This document shows positions 25,735 through 34,757 of a DNA stretch of 64,000 nucleotides, piece by piece. The stretch is from NCBI RefSeq assembly GCF_024256385.1, contig NZ_JAMLFW010000002.1, positions 868,001-932,000 of the forward strand. The letters run 5' to 3'. The DNA comes from Anatilimnocola floriformis. GTDB lineage: Bacteria > Planctomycetota > Planctomycetia > Pirellulales > Pirellulaceae. Under the pieces are notes generated by a model. That model made no database searches. It saw nothing but the letters and a program-made list of their open reading frames with translations, and had not been told where the DNA came from. A program made the translations under genes and the position numbers. Positions within the stretch are counted from its first letter, which is position 1. Every line of letters starts with the position of its first letter.

Positions 25735-27249
25735 ATGGCTCATTTTCTCGGCATCGATATCGGCACCTCGGGCACCAAGACGCTGGTCGTGAGCGAAGAC
25801 GGCAAGATCCTCGCCGAAGCGGCGCAGGGCTACGGCCTCGCGATGCCCAAGCCGCTGTGGACCGAACAGAACCCAGAAGATTGGTGGCAAGCGACCATCG
25901 CCACCGTGCGAGCCGCTGTGAAGAAGGCCAAGCTCAAGCCCGCCGACATCAAAGCGATCGGTCTCTCAGGCCAAATGCACGGCAGTGTGTTTCTCGACAA
26001 GAATCATCAGGTCGTTCGCCCCGCGCTGCTGTGGAACGATCAGCGCACGAAAGCCGAGTGCGATGAAATCGAACAACGGGCCGGCGGGCGAAAAAAGCTG
26101 ATTCAAATGGTCGCCAATCCCGCGCTGACCGGCTTCACCGCGCCGAAGATTCTCTGGCTGCGCAACAACGAGCCGAAGAATTTTGCCAAGACGGTGAAAG
26201 TGCTCCTGCCGAAAGACGACATTCGTCGCCGCCTGACCGGCGAGTATGCCACCGAGGTGAGCGACGCCAGCGGCATGCTGCTGCTCGATGTGGCCAAGCG
26301 AAACTGGAGCACCAAGCTGCTCGAGAAGCTCGAACTCGATCCCTCGATGTTCGCGAAGGTTTATGAATCTGAAGAAGTTACCGGCAAGCTGACTGCCGCA
26401 GCCGCGAAGGAACTCGGCTTGACGACCGATTGCGTCGTCGTCGGCGGCGCCGGCGATTGTGCAGCCAACGCGGTCGGCACGGGCGTTGTCGAGGGAGGCA
26501 TTCTCTCGAACAGCCTCGGCACGAGCGGCGTGATGTTTGTGCATAGCGACCAGATGCAAGTCGATCCGCAGGGTCGGCTCCACACGTTCTGTCACGCGGT
26601 TCGGGGCAAGTGGCACATGATGGGAGTCACCCTCAGCGCTGCCGGTTCGCTGCAATGGTTCGTGGAAAAGATCTGCAGCGAAGTGAATGCCAAGAAAAAC
26701 GCTTACGACATCATCAACGAAGAAGCCGCGAAAGCTCCGCGCGGCAGCGAAGGTTTGTTCTTCCTGCCGTATCTTTCCGGCGAACGAACCCCGCACGCCG
26801 ATTCGAATGCCCGCGGCAGTTTCGTCGGCCTCACGCTCTCGCATGGCCGCGGCCATCTCGCCCGGTCGATCATGGAAGGTGTCGCCTATTCCCTCCGCGA
26901 CAGCCTGGCGATTCTCGCCGAGATGAAAGTCCCGGTGAAACAAATCCGCGCTTCGGGCGGCGGCGCAAAGAGCCCGCTGTGGCGTCAAATCCAAGCCGAC
27001 GTCTTCGGCCAGGAAGTCGTGACGATCAACGCCGAGCAAGGCCCGGCCTACGGCGTGGCGCTGCTCGCGGCCGTCGGCGCGGGCTCATACAAGAACATTC
27101 AGGAAGCGTGTGCCGCCACCATTAGCGTCGTCAGCCGCACGCCCGCGGATAAGAAAGCGATCCCGATCTACGACCGCGGCTTTCCGATTTACCAGCAGTT
27201 GTATCAATCGCTGAAGAAGGATTTTGTGGCGATTGCGGGGTTGGGGTAG
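25735..27249 (+). CDS. xylB: Xylulokinase (FGGY family)
   Basis: 504 residues, family length. It phosphorylates D-xylulose with ATP for the pentose phosphate pathway. Features: [16 protein letters not shown] (first phosphate loop), [39 protein letters not shown], and the second FGGY region with [18 protein letters not shown]. Xylose isomerase is not in the window. Full length; substrate within FGGY kinases inferred from QMHG, which is typical for XylB. Confidence 0.92.
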   Translation: MAHFLGIDIGTSGTKTLVVSEDGKILAEAAQGYGLAMPKPLWTEQNPEDWWQATIATVRAAVKKAKLKPADIKAIGLSGQMHGSVFLDKNHQVVRPALLWNDQRTKAECDEIEQRAGGRKKLIQMVANPALTGFTAPKILWLRNNEPKNFAKTVKVLLPKDDIRRRLTGEYATEVSDASGMLLLDVAKRNWSTKLLEKLELDPSMFAKVYESEEVTGKLTAAAAKELGLTTDCVVVGGAGDCAANAVGTGVVEGGILSNSLGTSGVMFVHSDQMQVDPQGRLHTFCHAVRGKWHMMGVTLSAAGSLQWFVEKICSEVNAKKNAYDIINEEAAKAPRGSEGLFFLPYLSGERTPHADSNARGSFVGLTLSHGRGHLARSIMEGVAYSLRDSLAILAEMKVPVKQIRASGGGAKSPLWRQIQADVFGQEVVTINAEQGPAYGVALLAAVGAGSYKNIQEACAATISVVSRTPADKKAIPIYDRGFPIYQQLYQSLKKDFVAIAGLG

Positions 27250-27291
27250 ACTTATCTCCATCGTTGCCAGGACCTTTCTTGCGAGGCCGCC

Positions 27292-28179
27292 ATGTCAACT
27301 TTGGCTTTACTTGTGTGCTTGCTCGCTGCGGATCCTTTGGAAGAGATCAAGGACCGCATTGCCGAACTGCAGAGCGATAATGCTGCTGTGGTAATGGAAG
27401 CGTACGAGCGATTGCAGGTGCTGACGAAAAGCCCCAATCGCGCGCGAGCGCATGCCGCCAAAACTGCCGTCGCTGCCTACGAGCAGAAAAATGGTCGTCC
27501 GCGGGAGCTCGCGGGAAAGAACTCTCGCGAGGATTTGGCCAGATTTACGGCCGAAGAATTGCGGCAAGACTCCCTGAGAATTTCCGGTGCGAAGGACTTT
27601 TATAACGACAACGGTGTGCTGCGAGTTACCTATCCGCGCCTTAACGGATTGACCGTCGAAACGACTGACTTTGGTGACGAGCAACTGCGTCCGGCGCTTG
27701 AGTCGAAGCGCCTGGTTGACCTGGCTCTCTTCAAAACCGCAGTCACCGGCAAAGACTTCGCCCGGCTGAAGATGCCCCGTTTGACGATGCTGACACTCGA
27801 AGGTTCGCCGGTGGGCGACGCGGAAATCTGTGCACTCAATCCAGTAAACTTGCCAGAGCTCGTCATCCTGGACCTCATCGACACAAAAATCACCGACAAG
27901 ATGCTGGCGGAATGTCAGCTCACGGGAATCAAAGCGTTATATATTAACGATACCGCCGTCACTCGCGACGGCCTGCGATCATTATCGCGCTATCCCGCGC
28001 TGCAAAGTCTGCGAATGGATTTTCGTTCGTTTGATCCGGCAATTTTGGCCGAGATCGCGGCCGGAAAATCACCGATCAAATTTTTGCGACTGGCGTATAC
28101 CGTTGCCGAGGAAGAAGCCGCGAAAAGCATGGCAAAGAATGCGCCGCCAGGGCTGAATCTCATGATTCGGCCGAAGTGA
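27292..28179 (+). CDS. Exported LRR-like hypothetical protein
   Basis: 295 residues. A short hydrophobic start (MSTLALLVCLLAADP) looks like a signal peptide. A helical segment follows (about 16-75), then leucine-rich-repeat-like strands: LVDLALFKTAVTGKDF, LTMLTLEGSPVGDAEI, LVILDLIDTKITDKML. Such short LRR proteins are frequent in planctomycetes and are thought to bind proteins in the periplasm. It converges with the TPR-CHAT gene with a 100-bp gap. No enzyme motif is seen. Confidence 0.7.
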   Translation: MSTLALLVCLLAADPLEEIKDRIAELQSDNAAVVMEAYERLQVLTKSPNRARAHAAKTAVAAYEQKNGRPRELAGKNSREDLARFTAEELRQDSLRISGAKDFYNDNGVLRVTYPRLNGLTVETTDFGDEQLRPALESKRLVDLALFKTAVTGKDFARLKMPRLTMLTLEGSPVGDAEICALNPVNLPELVILDLIDTKITDKMLAECQLTGIKALYINDTAVTRDGLRSLSRYPALQSLRMDFRSFDPAILAEIAAGKSPIKFLRLAYTVAEEEAAKSMAKNAPPGLNLMIRPK

Positions 28180-28279
28180 TTACTCGCCGGGCAATCAAAC
28201 GGGCTTGGCAATCGAACGTTACGCTGCAGTTCCTGCCGGAACTGCGCGGAGTACCACTTGATCCGGCCTACGGTGATGA

Positions 28280-31267
28280 TCAGTTCGAGCCAATGAGAAC
28301 CAGCGGCGCCCAATAGAATGGGTGCGACCATTTTTCTTGTTTGCGAACCCAACGTTTGCCTTCACGTAATGCGAGCGCGTAATCGGCGAGCTCTCCCTTT
28401 TCGCGGGCTTTCGCTAAGTCAGAGCACGTGATGCTCACCAGGCTCGCGCCGGCTTTGTCGTCGACGACCCAGTTGCTGGCCATCACACGCCGGGCGCCGG
28501 CGATGATGAAGCCGCGTGATAAGGCCCAGATGCCTTCGCCCTGTTGTTCGGGGCCGTGGTTCGTCAAGCAAGCGCTCAAGATGGCGAGCTCGCAGGCGGA
28601 TAGATCGAGCTCGTCGAGTTCGGCCAAGGTCAGCATGCCGTCGTCTTTCGGGTCGGTGGTGGAGTTACCGGGAGCGACGGCGAGCATGCCGAAGAAATTT
28701 CCGTAGGCGTTTTCGCTCATGCCGTGACAGGCAAAGTGCAGCAGCTGTTTGCCCTGGGCGTTCTTGCGAATAGCGGCTTCCGTTGCGTCGGCTCCGATGA
28801 GACTTGTTACTTGCGCGCCCGCTTTCTTATACGCATCGGCAACCCACCGCGCCTCGAGGCCCGATGCCGGCAACGGCTTGAGCCCGCCGCGAAAGGCGGC
28901 TGCTCGCGACGGAGTCGAGCGAGGTTGCGCCGAAGTGGCATTCGCCGGCCGGCGGTCGTAGAGGGGATCTCCCAAGGTCAGCACCCGATAATCGGTTGCT
29001 GGTTTCGCCTGGCGTTCGACGAGCCGCAGCAAAACAGCGGTCGAAGGAGCGTAGGCAATCGGCGGGCTGACGTCGAGCAGATACTTTGCCGCTGGATCAG
29101 ACTCGACGACCAGCGTTTCGAGTGGCAGCAGCGCCAACGGACCATCGGCTAGCACGATCAGGCGCTCGAACTTGTCCGTAGAAAATGCTGGCCGCAGTTC
29201 CTGGGGAACGAGCACTTTCCACAAGGCATGCAGGCGCTTGTTCAATTCGACGGAATCGGCTCGCGATGTCAGCATGGGCAGAACGGCGGTCTTGCCGTTT
29301 CCTTGCAGCGCCGCTTGCAACCGCTCGCGCGTCAACTGACCAAATTCGATTCCCAGTTCCTTGGCTTCGCCGGGCAGCACAACGAGCTCGAGCATCTGCA
29401 CGTCGGTGGGCGACACGGTCAGGACATAGCTATGAACCGTGCCGATGAAATAGCTCACCAGCAGCGAGTTTTTGCCGAGCAACTTACTGCGGGCATCGGC
29501 GGTTTTCACCGAGCCGTCGTTGGTAGATAGTTGCCGTTGATAGCTCTTGCTGGCAGTCCGCAGTTCGCTCTCGAATTGATACAGCGCGCCGCGGGCGGTG
29601 CGCAGTTCCGACACCAGCTTCTCGCGGCGATCTTTGATCGCCGCGGATTCTTTGGGCGAGGCATCGGGGAGTTCTTGCAGCTGAGCCCACAGCGTGGAAA
29701 GTCGGCCGCGAAGCTCTGCCCGGCGCTCGTCGAGTTTCTTTCGCTCGTCGGCCGATTTGCCGGCGAATAAATCTACGCCGCTCTGGTTGATCGCTTCGAG
29801 ATAGGAACGGGCCCGCGCTCGCTCCATGGTCGAAAAGCAAGCGTCGAAGTCGCCGGCTTCCATTTGCCAACCCAGCAGCAACTCATACGTGTAGTTGAAC
29901 CAGCCGAACGTGCCGGCGCGATCAAACTCCGAGCCGCTGCTATACAGACGCGTGGATTCGGCAATGTCGAGCGCTTTGGAAATTCGTTCCAGCGCTCGCT
30001 CCTTCTTGCCGACGGCCCAGTCGACGCGGGCCAGGTTTCGCCAGGCATGATGTTGGGAATCGAGCGCCGCTCCCTCTTGCTCGAGATACTGGAGCGCGGC
30101 CTCCAGAATTTTTTCCGCCTCGGCAAACTTGTTCTGTCGTACCAGCGCCTCCGAAAGCGTGATGCGGGCCACGGCGGCATCGAACTGACCAGCCGTGTAC
30201 TTCGCATCATCGGCTGGCAGCACGCTGCGCAATTGTTTTTCGGCCGCCGCAAATTTCCCGACAAAAATCAGGTCCCAAGCCAGGCTGCTGTTGACTACCA
30301 GCAGCTTGTGATGATTGGCTCCCAGTTGCGTTTGCAAAATACGCAGCGAACGAGCATTGGCCTCGGTCGCCTTCTCGTGCTGACCAACATCGGAATAGCA
30401 ATTTGCCAAGTCAGCGAGCATGAATGCGTAGTCGGGATGATTCGCGCCCATCACCTTCTGAGCTTGAGTCGTTGCTTGCTCGAGCAGCGCCACCACATCG
30501 GCCGAGCGATTCTGATGGCACATCACATTGGCGTAGTTCTGAATCAACTTGAGCGTTACCGGATGATCGAAGCCGACCCCGAGGCTCTCGGCGGTTTTTA
30601 ATCCATACTGGGCTAGATCTTCGCCCTTCTGATATCGGCCTTGGCGAACATAGACATCGACCAGGTTGAGAATGGCGGCGATTCGAGTTGGGCTCTGATT
30701 GTTCGTGCGATGGTGCGCCTGCACGATGTCGCTGAAGCGCGTCGCGGCATCTTTCAAGTCGCCGGTTTGAAGACTGAGCAGCGCGAGATTGTTGACACCC
30801 AGCAGTGTGGTTGCGTGCTCGCGCCCCAGAATCTGATTTCCCAGATCGATCGATTCTTTGAGTAGCGGCCTAGCGTTGTCGTAGTCGCCCATCTGCAAAT
30901 AGGCAGCGCCGAGGTCGGACAGGGCTTCGACCAGTGACTCGCTATTCGCAGAATTCTTGCGGGCATAATCGAGATAGTCTTTGTAGAGCGGCACGGCTTC
31001 GCGGTATTTGCCTTGCCCAAAGTAGGCGCCCGCGAGCGCTGTTTTCCAAAACACCTTGCCGCGCGCGAAACGCTCGTCGTTGGCTTTGATCTGCAGGGCG
31101 TATTGCTCCGCCTCGCGATACTTGCCCGCTTCGAGCGCAGCCTGCCAGCCGTCGATCAAGCCGTTGTAGGTATCGGGGTCTAGCTGGCCGAAGGCGGTCG
31201 CGGAGGTCGTCGCCAGCAGAAAGAGGAAGCAGAGAAATGGAAAACAATTCCGGCGAATCAGCGTCAT
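28280..31267 (-). CDS. Exported TPR-CHAT protein
   Basis: 995 residues. Signal peptide about 1-27 (FPFLCFLFLLATTSATAFG). Residues about 35-470 are TPR pairs (ALQIKANDERFARGKVFWKT, DLGAAYLQMGDYDNARPLL), followed by a coiled region (about 510-600) and a C-terminal CHAT peptidase domain (about 690-990). The CHAT dyad is intact: His in LLHFACHGMSE and Cys in LAILSACLTNHG. CHAT is a caspase-like fold. Because it is exported, it is not an ordinary cytoplasmic CHAT effector. No adjacent partner gene identifies its target. Confidence 0.9.
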   Translation of the reverse strand: MTLIRRNCFPFLCFLFLLATTSATAFGQLDPDTYNGLIDGWQAALEAGKYREAEQYALQIKANDERFARGKVFWKTALAGAYFGQGKYREAVPLYKDYLDYARKNSANSESLVEALSDLGAAYLQMGDYDNARPLLKESIDLGNQILGREHATTLLGVNNLALLSLQTGDLKDAATRFSDIVQAHHRTNNQSPTRIAAILNLVDVYVRQGRYQKGEDLAQYGLKTAESLGVGFDHPVTLKLIQNYANVMCHQNRSADVVALLEQATTQAQKVMGANHPDYAFMLADLANCYSDVGQHEKATEANARSLRILQTQLGANHHKLLVVNSSLAWDLIFVGKFAAAEKQLRSVLPADDAKYTAGQFDAAVARITLSEALVRQNKFAEAEKILEAALQYLEQEGAALDSQHHAWRNLARVDWAVGKKERALERISKALDIAESTRLYSSGSEFDRAGTFGWFNYTYELLLGWQMEAGDFDACFSTMERARARSYLEAINQSGVDLFAGKSADERKKLDERRAELRGRLSTLWAQLQELPDASPKESAAIKDRREKLVSELRTARGALYQFESELRTASKSYQRQLSTNDGSVKTADARSKLLGKNSLLVSYFIGTVHSYVLTVSPTDVQMLELVVLPGEAKELGIEFGQLTRERLQAALQGNGKTAVLPMLTSRADSVELNKRLHALWKVLVPQELRPAFSTDKFERLIVLADGPLALLPLETLVVESDPAAKYLLDVSPPIAYAPSTAVLLRLVERQAKPATDYRVLTLGDPLYDRRPANATSAQPRSTPSRAAAFRGGLKPLPASGLEARWVADAYKKAGAQVTSLIGADATEAAIRKNAQGKQLLHFACHGMSENAYGNFFGMLAVAPGNSTTDPKDDGMLTLAELDELDLSACELAILSACLTNHGPEQQGEGIWALSRGFIIAGARRVMASNWVVDDKAGASLVSITCSDLAKAREKGELADYALALREGKRWVRKQEKWSHPFYWAPLVLIGSN

Positions 31268-31658
31268 GGGGAAAAACTACCGAAGCTTCGTCTCGACTGG
31301 CATCTTAATTTCACAAAGGGGCCAACATGGCCTACTTCTCTACAATCTGGATTCTGTTTTGTGACAGCCAGCCGGGAAATTTGCGTGCGGGCCAGGACGC
31401 TGACGGCGATGAACTGCTCCTAATCATCAGTTTAAGTCGATCCGTGCTCCCTTGCGAGCGAGTTCGGCGGTGGGCCGAAGTGTGGCGTTTTCTCTGCCAG
31501 CACCGGCAGTTCAGCCCGCCTTTCCGTCCCTTCGCGCCCTGCGGCCAGCCCGGTAAAATCGCGGTTTCCCGTTTTTGGCGGTTTTTGCCGTCAGTGTTTC
31601 GCGGCCAAGCCGCATTTGAGCGCATCCTCTCCACGAGCACGGCTCGCAGATTCAAACA
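31268..31658. other. Divergent intergenic region CHAT / pfp
   Basis: A 391-bp gap between the TPR-CHAT gene (minus) and the PPi-PFK gene (plus). Both promoters must lie here. I found no convincing sigma-70 pair or strong hairpin. A T/G-rich stretch near 31564-31600 is the most likely place for the plus-strand promoter. Open frames are chance extensions. Confidence 0.4.
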
Positions 31659-32954
31659 ATGAGCACCAAGAAGAACCTTGTCGTCGCCCAAAGCGGCGGT
31701 CCGAGCCCGGTCATCAACAACACCTTGCGGGGCTTGATCGAAGCCGCTCGCAACTTCGACAACATCGGCACCGTGTATGGCGCGCATCACGGCATCGAAG
31801 GGGTGCTCAAGGAAGAACTGCTCGACCTCAGCGGCCAATGCCCGGACGAAATCTCGCTGCTCCGCTACACGCCGGCCGCCGGTTCGATCGGCACTTGCCG
31901 TTACAAGCTCAAGGCCAACCAGAACGAAGACTTCGACCGCGTGCTCGAAGTGTTCAAAGCCCACAACGTCGGCTACTTCGTCTACATCGGCGGCAACGAC
32001 TCGATGGACACGGCGAACAAGGTCGCTCAGCTTGCGCAGCAGCGGGGCCTCGACCTGATCGGCATCGGCGGACCGAAGACGATCGACAACGACGTCGGCG
32101 ATAGCGAGTTCAAGCTCATCGATCACACGCCTGGCTACGGCAGCACCGCGAAGTACTGGATGCACGCCGTTCAGAATGCGAACGAAGAAAACAATGGTTC
32201 GTCGCCCGCTGATCCGGTCCTGGTGATGCAAGCGATGGGTCGCAAGATCGGCTTCATTCCTGCTGCCGCTCGCCTCGCCGATCCGAACCGCGAAATGCCG
32301 CTACAGATCTATCTTGCCGAAAGCCCCTGCTCGCTCGAGCAACTGGCCGACAACGTGAACGATCAACTCGCGAAGGATGGCCGGTGCATCGTCGTCATCA
32401 GCGAAGGCTTTAACGTCGGCAGCCTCGGCGAACGGAAAGATTCGTTCGGCCACACACAATTCAGCAGCAGCGAAACGACCGTCGCTCAAATGGTGGTCAA
32501 CTATCTGAACAAGGTCGGCTTGAAAGCCAAGGGAAGTGCCCGCGGCAATGTTCCCGGCACCGATCAGCGTCACTCGATGGCGTATGCCTCGACGGTCGAT
32601 CTCGACGAAGCCTATCGCGCCGGTGAAAACTGCGCGGTCATCGCCAACAAGGGCGAGAGCGGCTACATGTCAACCATCCTCCGCAATCCGGGTTCGGTCT
32701 ACAGCGTCACGTACGACAAGGTCCCGCTGACCGAAGTCGCCAACAGCGAACGGACGTTCCCCAAGAAGTGGATCACTGCAGCGGGCAACGACGTGACCGA
32801 TGATTTCATCAAGTATTGCAAGCCGCTCGTCGGCGAAGGCATGGTCAGCCTGCCGATGATTGACGGCCGCCAACGCATGACGCGGCTGGAGAAGAAGTTC
32901 GCGCCGCAGAAGTTGGCGGCTTACATCCCGCAGGCTGATCGCGCGAAAAAGTAG
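31659..32954 (+). CDS. pfp: PPi-dependent 6-phosphofructokinase
   Basis: 431 residues. It interconverts fructose 6-phosphate and fructose 1,6-bisphosphate with pyrophosphate. Key residues fit the PPi type: IGGNDSMDTANK (Asp after GGN where ATP enzymes have Gly) and GGPKTIDNDVGD with Lys before TID. The start VVAQSGGPSPVINNTL and MGRKIGFIPAAARL are family segments. It is first of an operon with a HAD hydrolase and gnd. Its TAG stop adjoins the left arm of an inserted repeat element. Confidence 0.93.
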   Translation: MSTKKNLVVAQSGGPSPVINNTLRGLIEAARNFDNIGTVYGAHHGIEGVLKEELLDLSGQCPDEISLLRYTPAAGSIGTCRYKLKANQNEDFDRVLEVFKAHNVGYFVYIGGNDSMDTANKVAQLAQQRGLDLIGIGGPKTIDNDVGDSEFKLIDHTPGYGSTAKYWMHAVQNANEENNGSSPADPVLVMQAMGRKIGFIPAAARLADPNREMPLQIYLAESPCSLEQLADNVNDQLAKDGRCIVVISEGFNVGSLGERKDSFGHTQFSSSETTVAQMVVNYLNKVGLKAKGSARGNVPGTDQRHSMAYASTVDLDEAYRAGENCAVIANKGESGYMSTILRNPGSVYSVTYDKVPLTEVANSERTFPKKWITAAGNDVTDDFIKYCKPLVGEGMVSLPMIDGRQRMTRLEKKFAPQKLAAYIPQADRAKK

Positions 32955-33422
32955 AGACGGGAGACGGGAGGCGAGAGGCGGGAGACGAGGGCGGGGGGAA
33001 GGAAAATGCAGTATGCCGAGCTACCAGGATTTGAAGGTCTGGCAAATTGGCATGCAGGTTTCGGTTGATGTATATCGACTGACAGAACAATTCCCGAAGT
33101 CTGAAATCTATGGTCTGACCAGTCAAGTTCGCCGCGCTGCTGTTTCAATTCCATCCAATATTGCCGAAGGACACGAACGAGACACCACCAAGGATTACCT
33201 GCGATTCCTGTCGATTTCGCGGGGATCCCTGGCCGAGCTGGAAACGCAGCTCTTGATTGCAAATCGGCTTGGCTATGTCGAAATGCAGCAAATCAAAAGC
33301 TTGTTAGAGCACTGGATAGCCTTAGTCGAATGATCCGTAACCTGCAGAAGGCGCTGCGAAGGAAACTTGGCGAGTGACGTCACTCGCCTTTCCCTCGCCT
33401 CCCGCCTCCCGCCTCTCGCCTC
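32955..33422 (+). mobile_element. IVS-like element 1 with G-rich inverted repeats
   Basis: A purine-rich left arm (about 32955-33000) and pyrimidine-rich right arm (about 33380-33422) share an inverted GGAGGCGAGAGGCGGGAG core. Between them lies only a four-helix-bundle gene (33013). The element fills the junction between pfp and the HAD gene: the left arm starts at the pfp stop and the right arm ends about 10 bp before the next ATG. The layout matches 23S rRNA intervening sequences, but the site is a protein operon. Confidence 0.65.
33013..33333 (+). CDS. Four-helix bundle protein (23S rRNA IVS type), 3' frameshift
   Basis: 106 residues of the PF05635/TIGR02436 family: YQDLKVWQIGMQVSVDVYRL, then GLTSQVRRAAVSIPSNIAEG, the family signature. 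These small proteins form pentameric helical bundles and are encoded in intervening sequences of some 23S rRNAs. The expected last helix is missing: the frame stops at 33333, but the -1 frame continues with SRMIRNLQKALRRKLGE to a stop at 33375-33377, which fits the family end. One lost C near 33321 explains this. Purine-rich GGAAGGA precedes the start. Confidence 0.88.
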   Translation: MPSYQDLKVWQIGMQVSVDVYRLTEQFPKSEIYGLTSQVRRAAVSIPSNIAEGHERDTTKDYLRFLSISRGSLAELETQLLIANRLGYVEMQQIKSLLEHWIALVE

Positions 33423-33431
33423 CAAACCATC

Positions 33432-34295
33432 ATGTATGAGATAGCCCCCAAGCATCCCTTCCTCGTCGGTATCGATTCCGACGGTTGCACGTTCGACACG
33501 ATGGAGCTGAAGCACAAGGAATGCTTCATTCCGAACATCATCAATTACTACGGCCTGCAAGCCGTGAGCAAGTATGCTCGCGAGTGTGCGGAGTTCGTGA
33601 ATCTCTATAGCAAGAGCCGCGGCATCAATCGCTTCCCCGCGCTGATCGAAGCCCTCGAATGGCTGCAAAAGCGGCCCGAGGTGATCGCTCGTGGTGTGAA
33701 GATCGAAATCCCGCCGTCGCTGCGGCAATGGTTGAAGGAAGAGACCAAGCTCGGCAACCCGGCCCTCGAAGCCAAGGTGAAGGCCAGCGGCGACAAGGCG
33801 TTGACCGAGTGCCTCGCCTGGTCGAAAGCCGTCAACAAGACCGTCGACGAAATGGTTCGCCACGTCCCGCCGTTCCCGTATGTCGATGCGAGCCTGAAGA
33901 AGCTGCAAGGCAAGGCGGACATGATCGTCTGCTCGGCGACGCCGAACGACGCGCTGAAGAAGGAATGGAGCGAGCACGGCATCGATCAATACGTGACGGC
34001 GATCTGCGGCCAGGAAGTCGGCACGAAGAAGGAAGTGCTCACCAACTCGCAGAAGTACGCCCCCAGCCACACGCTGATGATCGGCGATGCCCCGGGAGAC
34101 TACTCGGCTGCGAAAGCCAACAACTGCCTCTTCTATCCGATCAACCCCGGCAACGAAGATGCCAGCTGGAAGCGGTTCCACGACGAAGGCATTGATCGGT
34201 TTTTGAATGAAACGTTTGCTGGTGAGTATCAGAAAATGTTGCTCGCCGAGTTCGACAGCTATCTGCCGGAAAAGCCGAGTTGGAAGGGTGTGTAG
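33432..34295 (+). CDS. HAD family hydrolase
   Basis: 287 residues. The nucleophile loop is IDSDGCTFDT (Asp about 15 and 17), motif II ICSATP region (VCSATPNDAL), Lys in the GTKKEVL stretch and motif III LMIGDAPGDYSAA. The cap between is large and helical. Likely a phosphatase on a sugar phosphate, given pfp upstream and gnd downstream. The starting ATG is at 33432, next to the right arm of element 1; element 2 begins at its stop. Substrate unknown. Confidence 0.85.
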   Translation: MYEIAPKHPFLVGIDSDGCTFDTMELKHKECFIPNIINYYGLQAVSKYARECAEFVNLYSKSRGINRFPALIEALEWLQKRPEVIARGVKIEIPPSLRQWLKEETKLGNPALEAKVKASGDKALTECLAWSKAVNKTVDEMVRHVPPFPYVDASLKKLQGKADMIVCSATPNDALKKEWSEHGIDQYVTAICGQEVGTKKEVLTNSQKYAPSHTLMIGDAPGDYSAAKANNCLFYPINPGNEDASWKRFHDEGIDRFLNETFAGEYQKMLLAEFDSYLPEKPSWKGV

Positions 34296-34757
34296 GGAAG
34301 GGACTTGGGGCTGGGAACTGGGGGCTGGGGAAAGAAGCCATGACCACTGTTCGCAGTTACCGGGACTTGGTGGTTTGGAAGGAAGCCATTGGATTGGCGA
34401 AGAGCGTTTACAAGCTCTCCGCCGACTTTCCTCGCCGCGAGGTTTATGGACTAACTAGCCAGATTCGCCGTGCAGCCGTTTCGATCCCATCGAACATCGC
34501 TGAAGGTCATGCTCGCAACTCAACTCGTGAATACATTCGATTTGTTTCCATCGCTTTGGGCTCATTAGCTGAACTAGAAACTCAAATCTGTCTGGCTGTT
34601 GAATTGGAATTCTGCACGCAGCCACAAGTGGATGAAGTCTTGAAAATAGCCGAGATCCTCGGCCGCCGGTTACACGCACTACAAAGCTCTCTAAACGCAA
34701 AGGTTGAATAATGTCTCCCACCCCAGCCCCCAGTTCCCAGTCCCCAGCCCCCACTGC
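34296..34757 (+). mobile_element. IVS-like element 2 with G-rich inverted repeats
   Basis: Left arm 34300-34330 and right arm about 34718-34750 share an inverted CTGGGAACTGGGGGCTGGGG core. Inside is a second four-helix-bundle gene (34340). The left arm begins directly after the HAD stop; the right arm runs into the coding start of gnd. The arms differ in sequence from those of element 1, but the architecture is the same: arm, IVS-type gene, arm, placed at a gene junction. Confidence 0.65.
34340..34711 (+). CDS. Four-helix bundle protein (23S rRNA IVS type), intact
   Basis: 123 residues of the same family as the gene at 33013, full length: YRDLVVWKEAIGLAKSVYKL, GLTSQIRRAAVSIPSNIAEG, then two more helices ending with EILGRRLHALQSSLNAK. 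The two copies are about 50-60 percent alike, so they are not a recent tandem duplication. Its TAA stop overlaps the gnd ATG by one base (TAATG), coupling the translation of gnd to it. Function of the family is unknown; RNA or protein binding has been proposed. Confidence 0.92.
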   Translation: MTTVRSYRDLVVWKEAIGLAKSVYKLSADFPRREVYGLTSQIRRAAVSIPSNIAEGHARNSTREYIRFVSIALGSLAELETQICLAVELEFCTQPQVDEVLKIAEILGRRLHALQSSLNAKVE

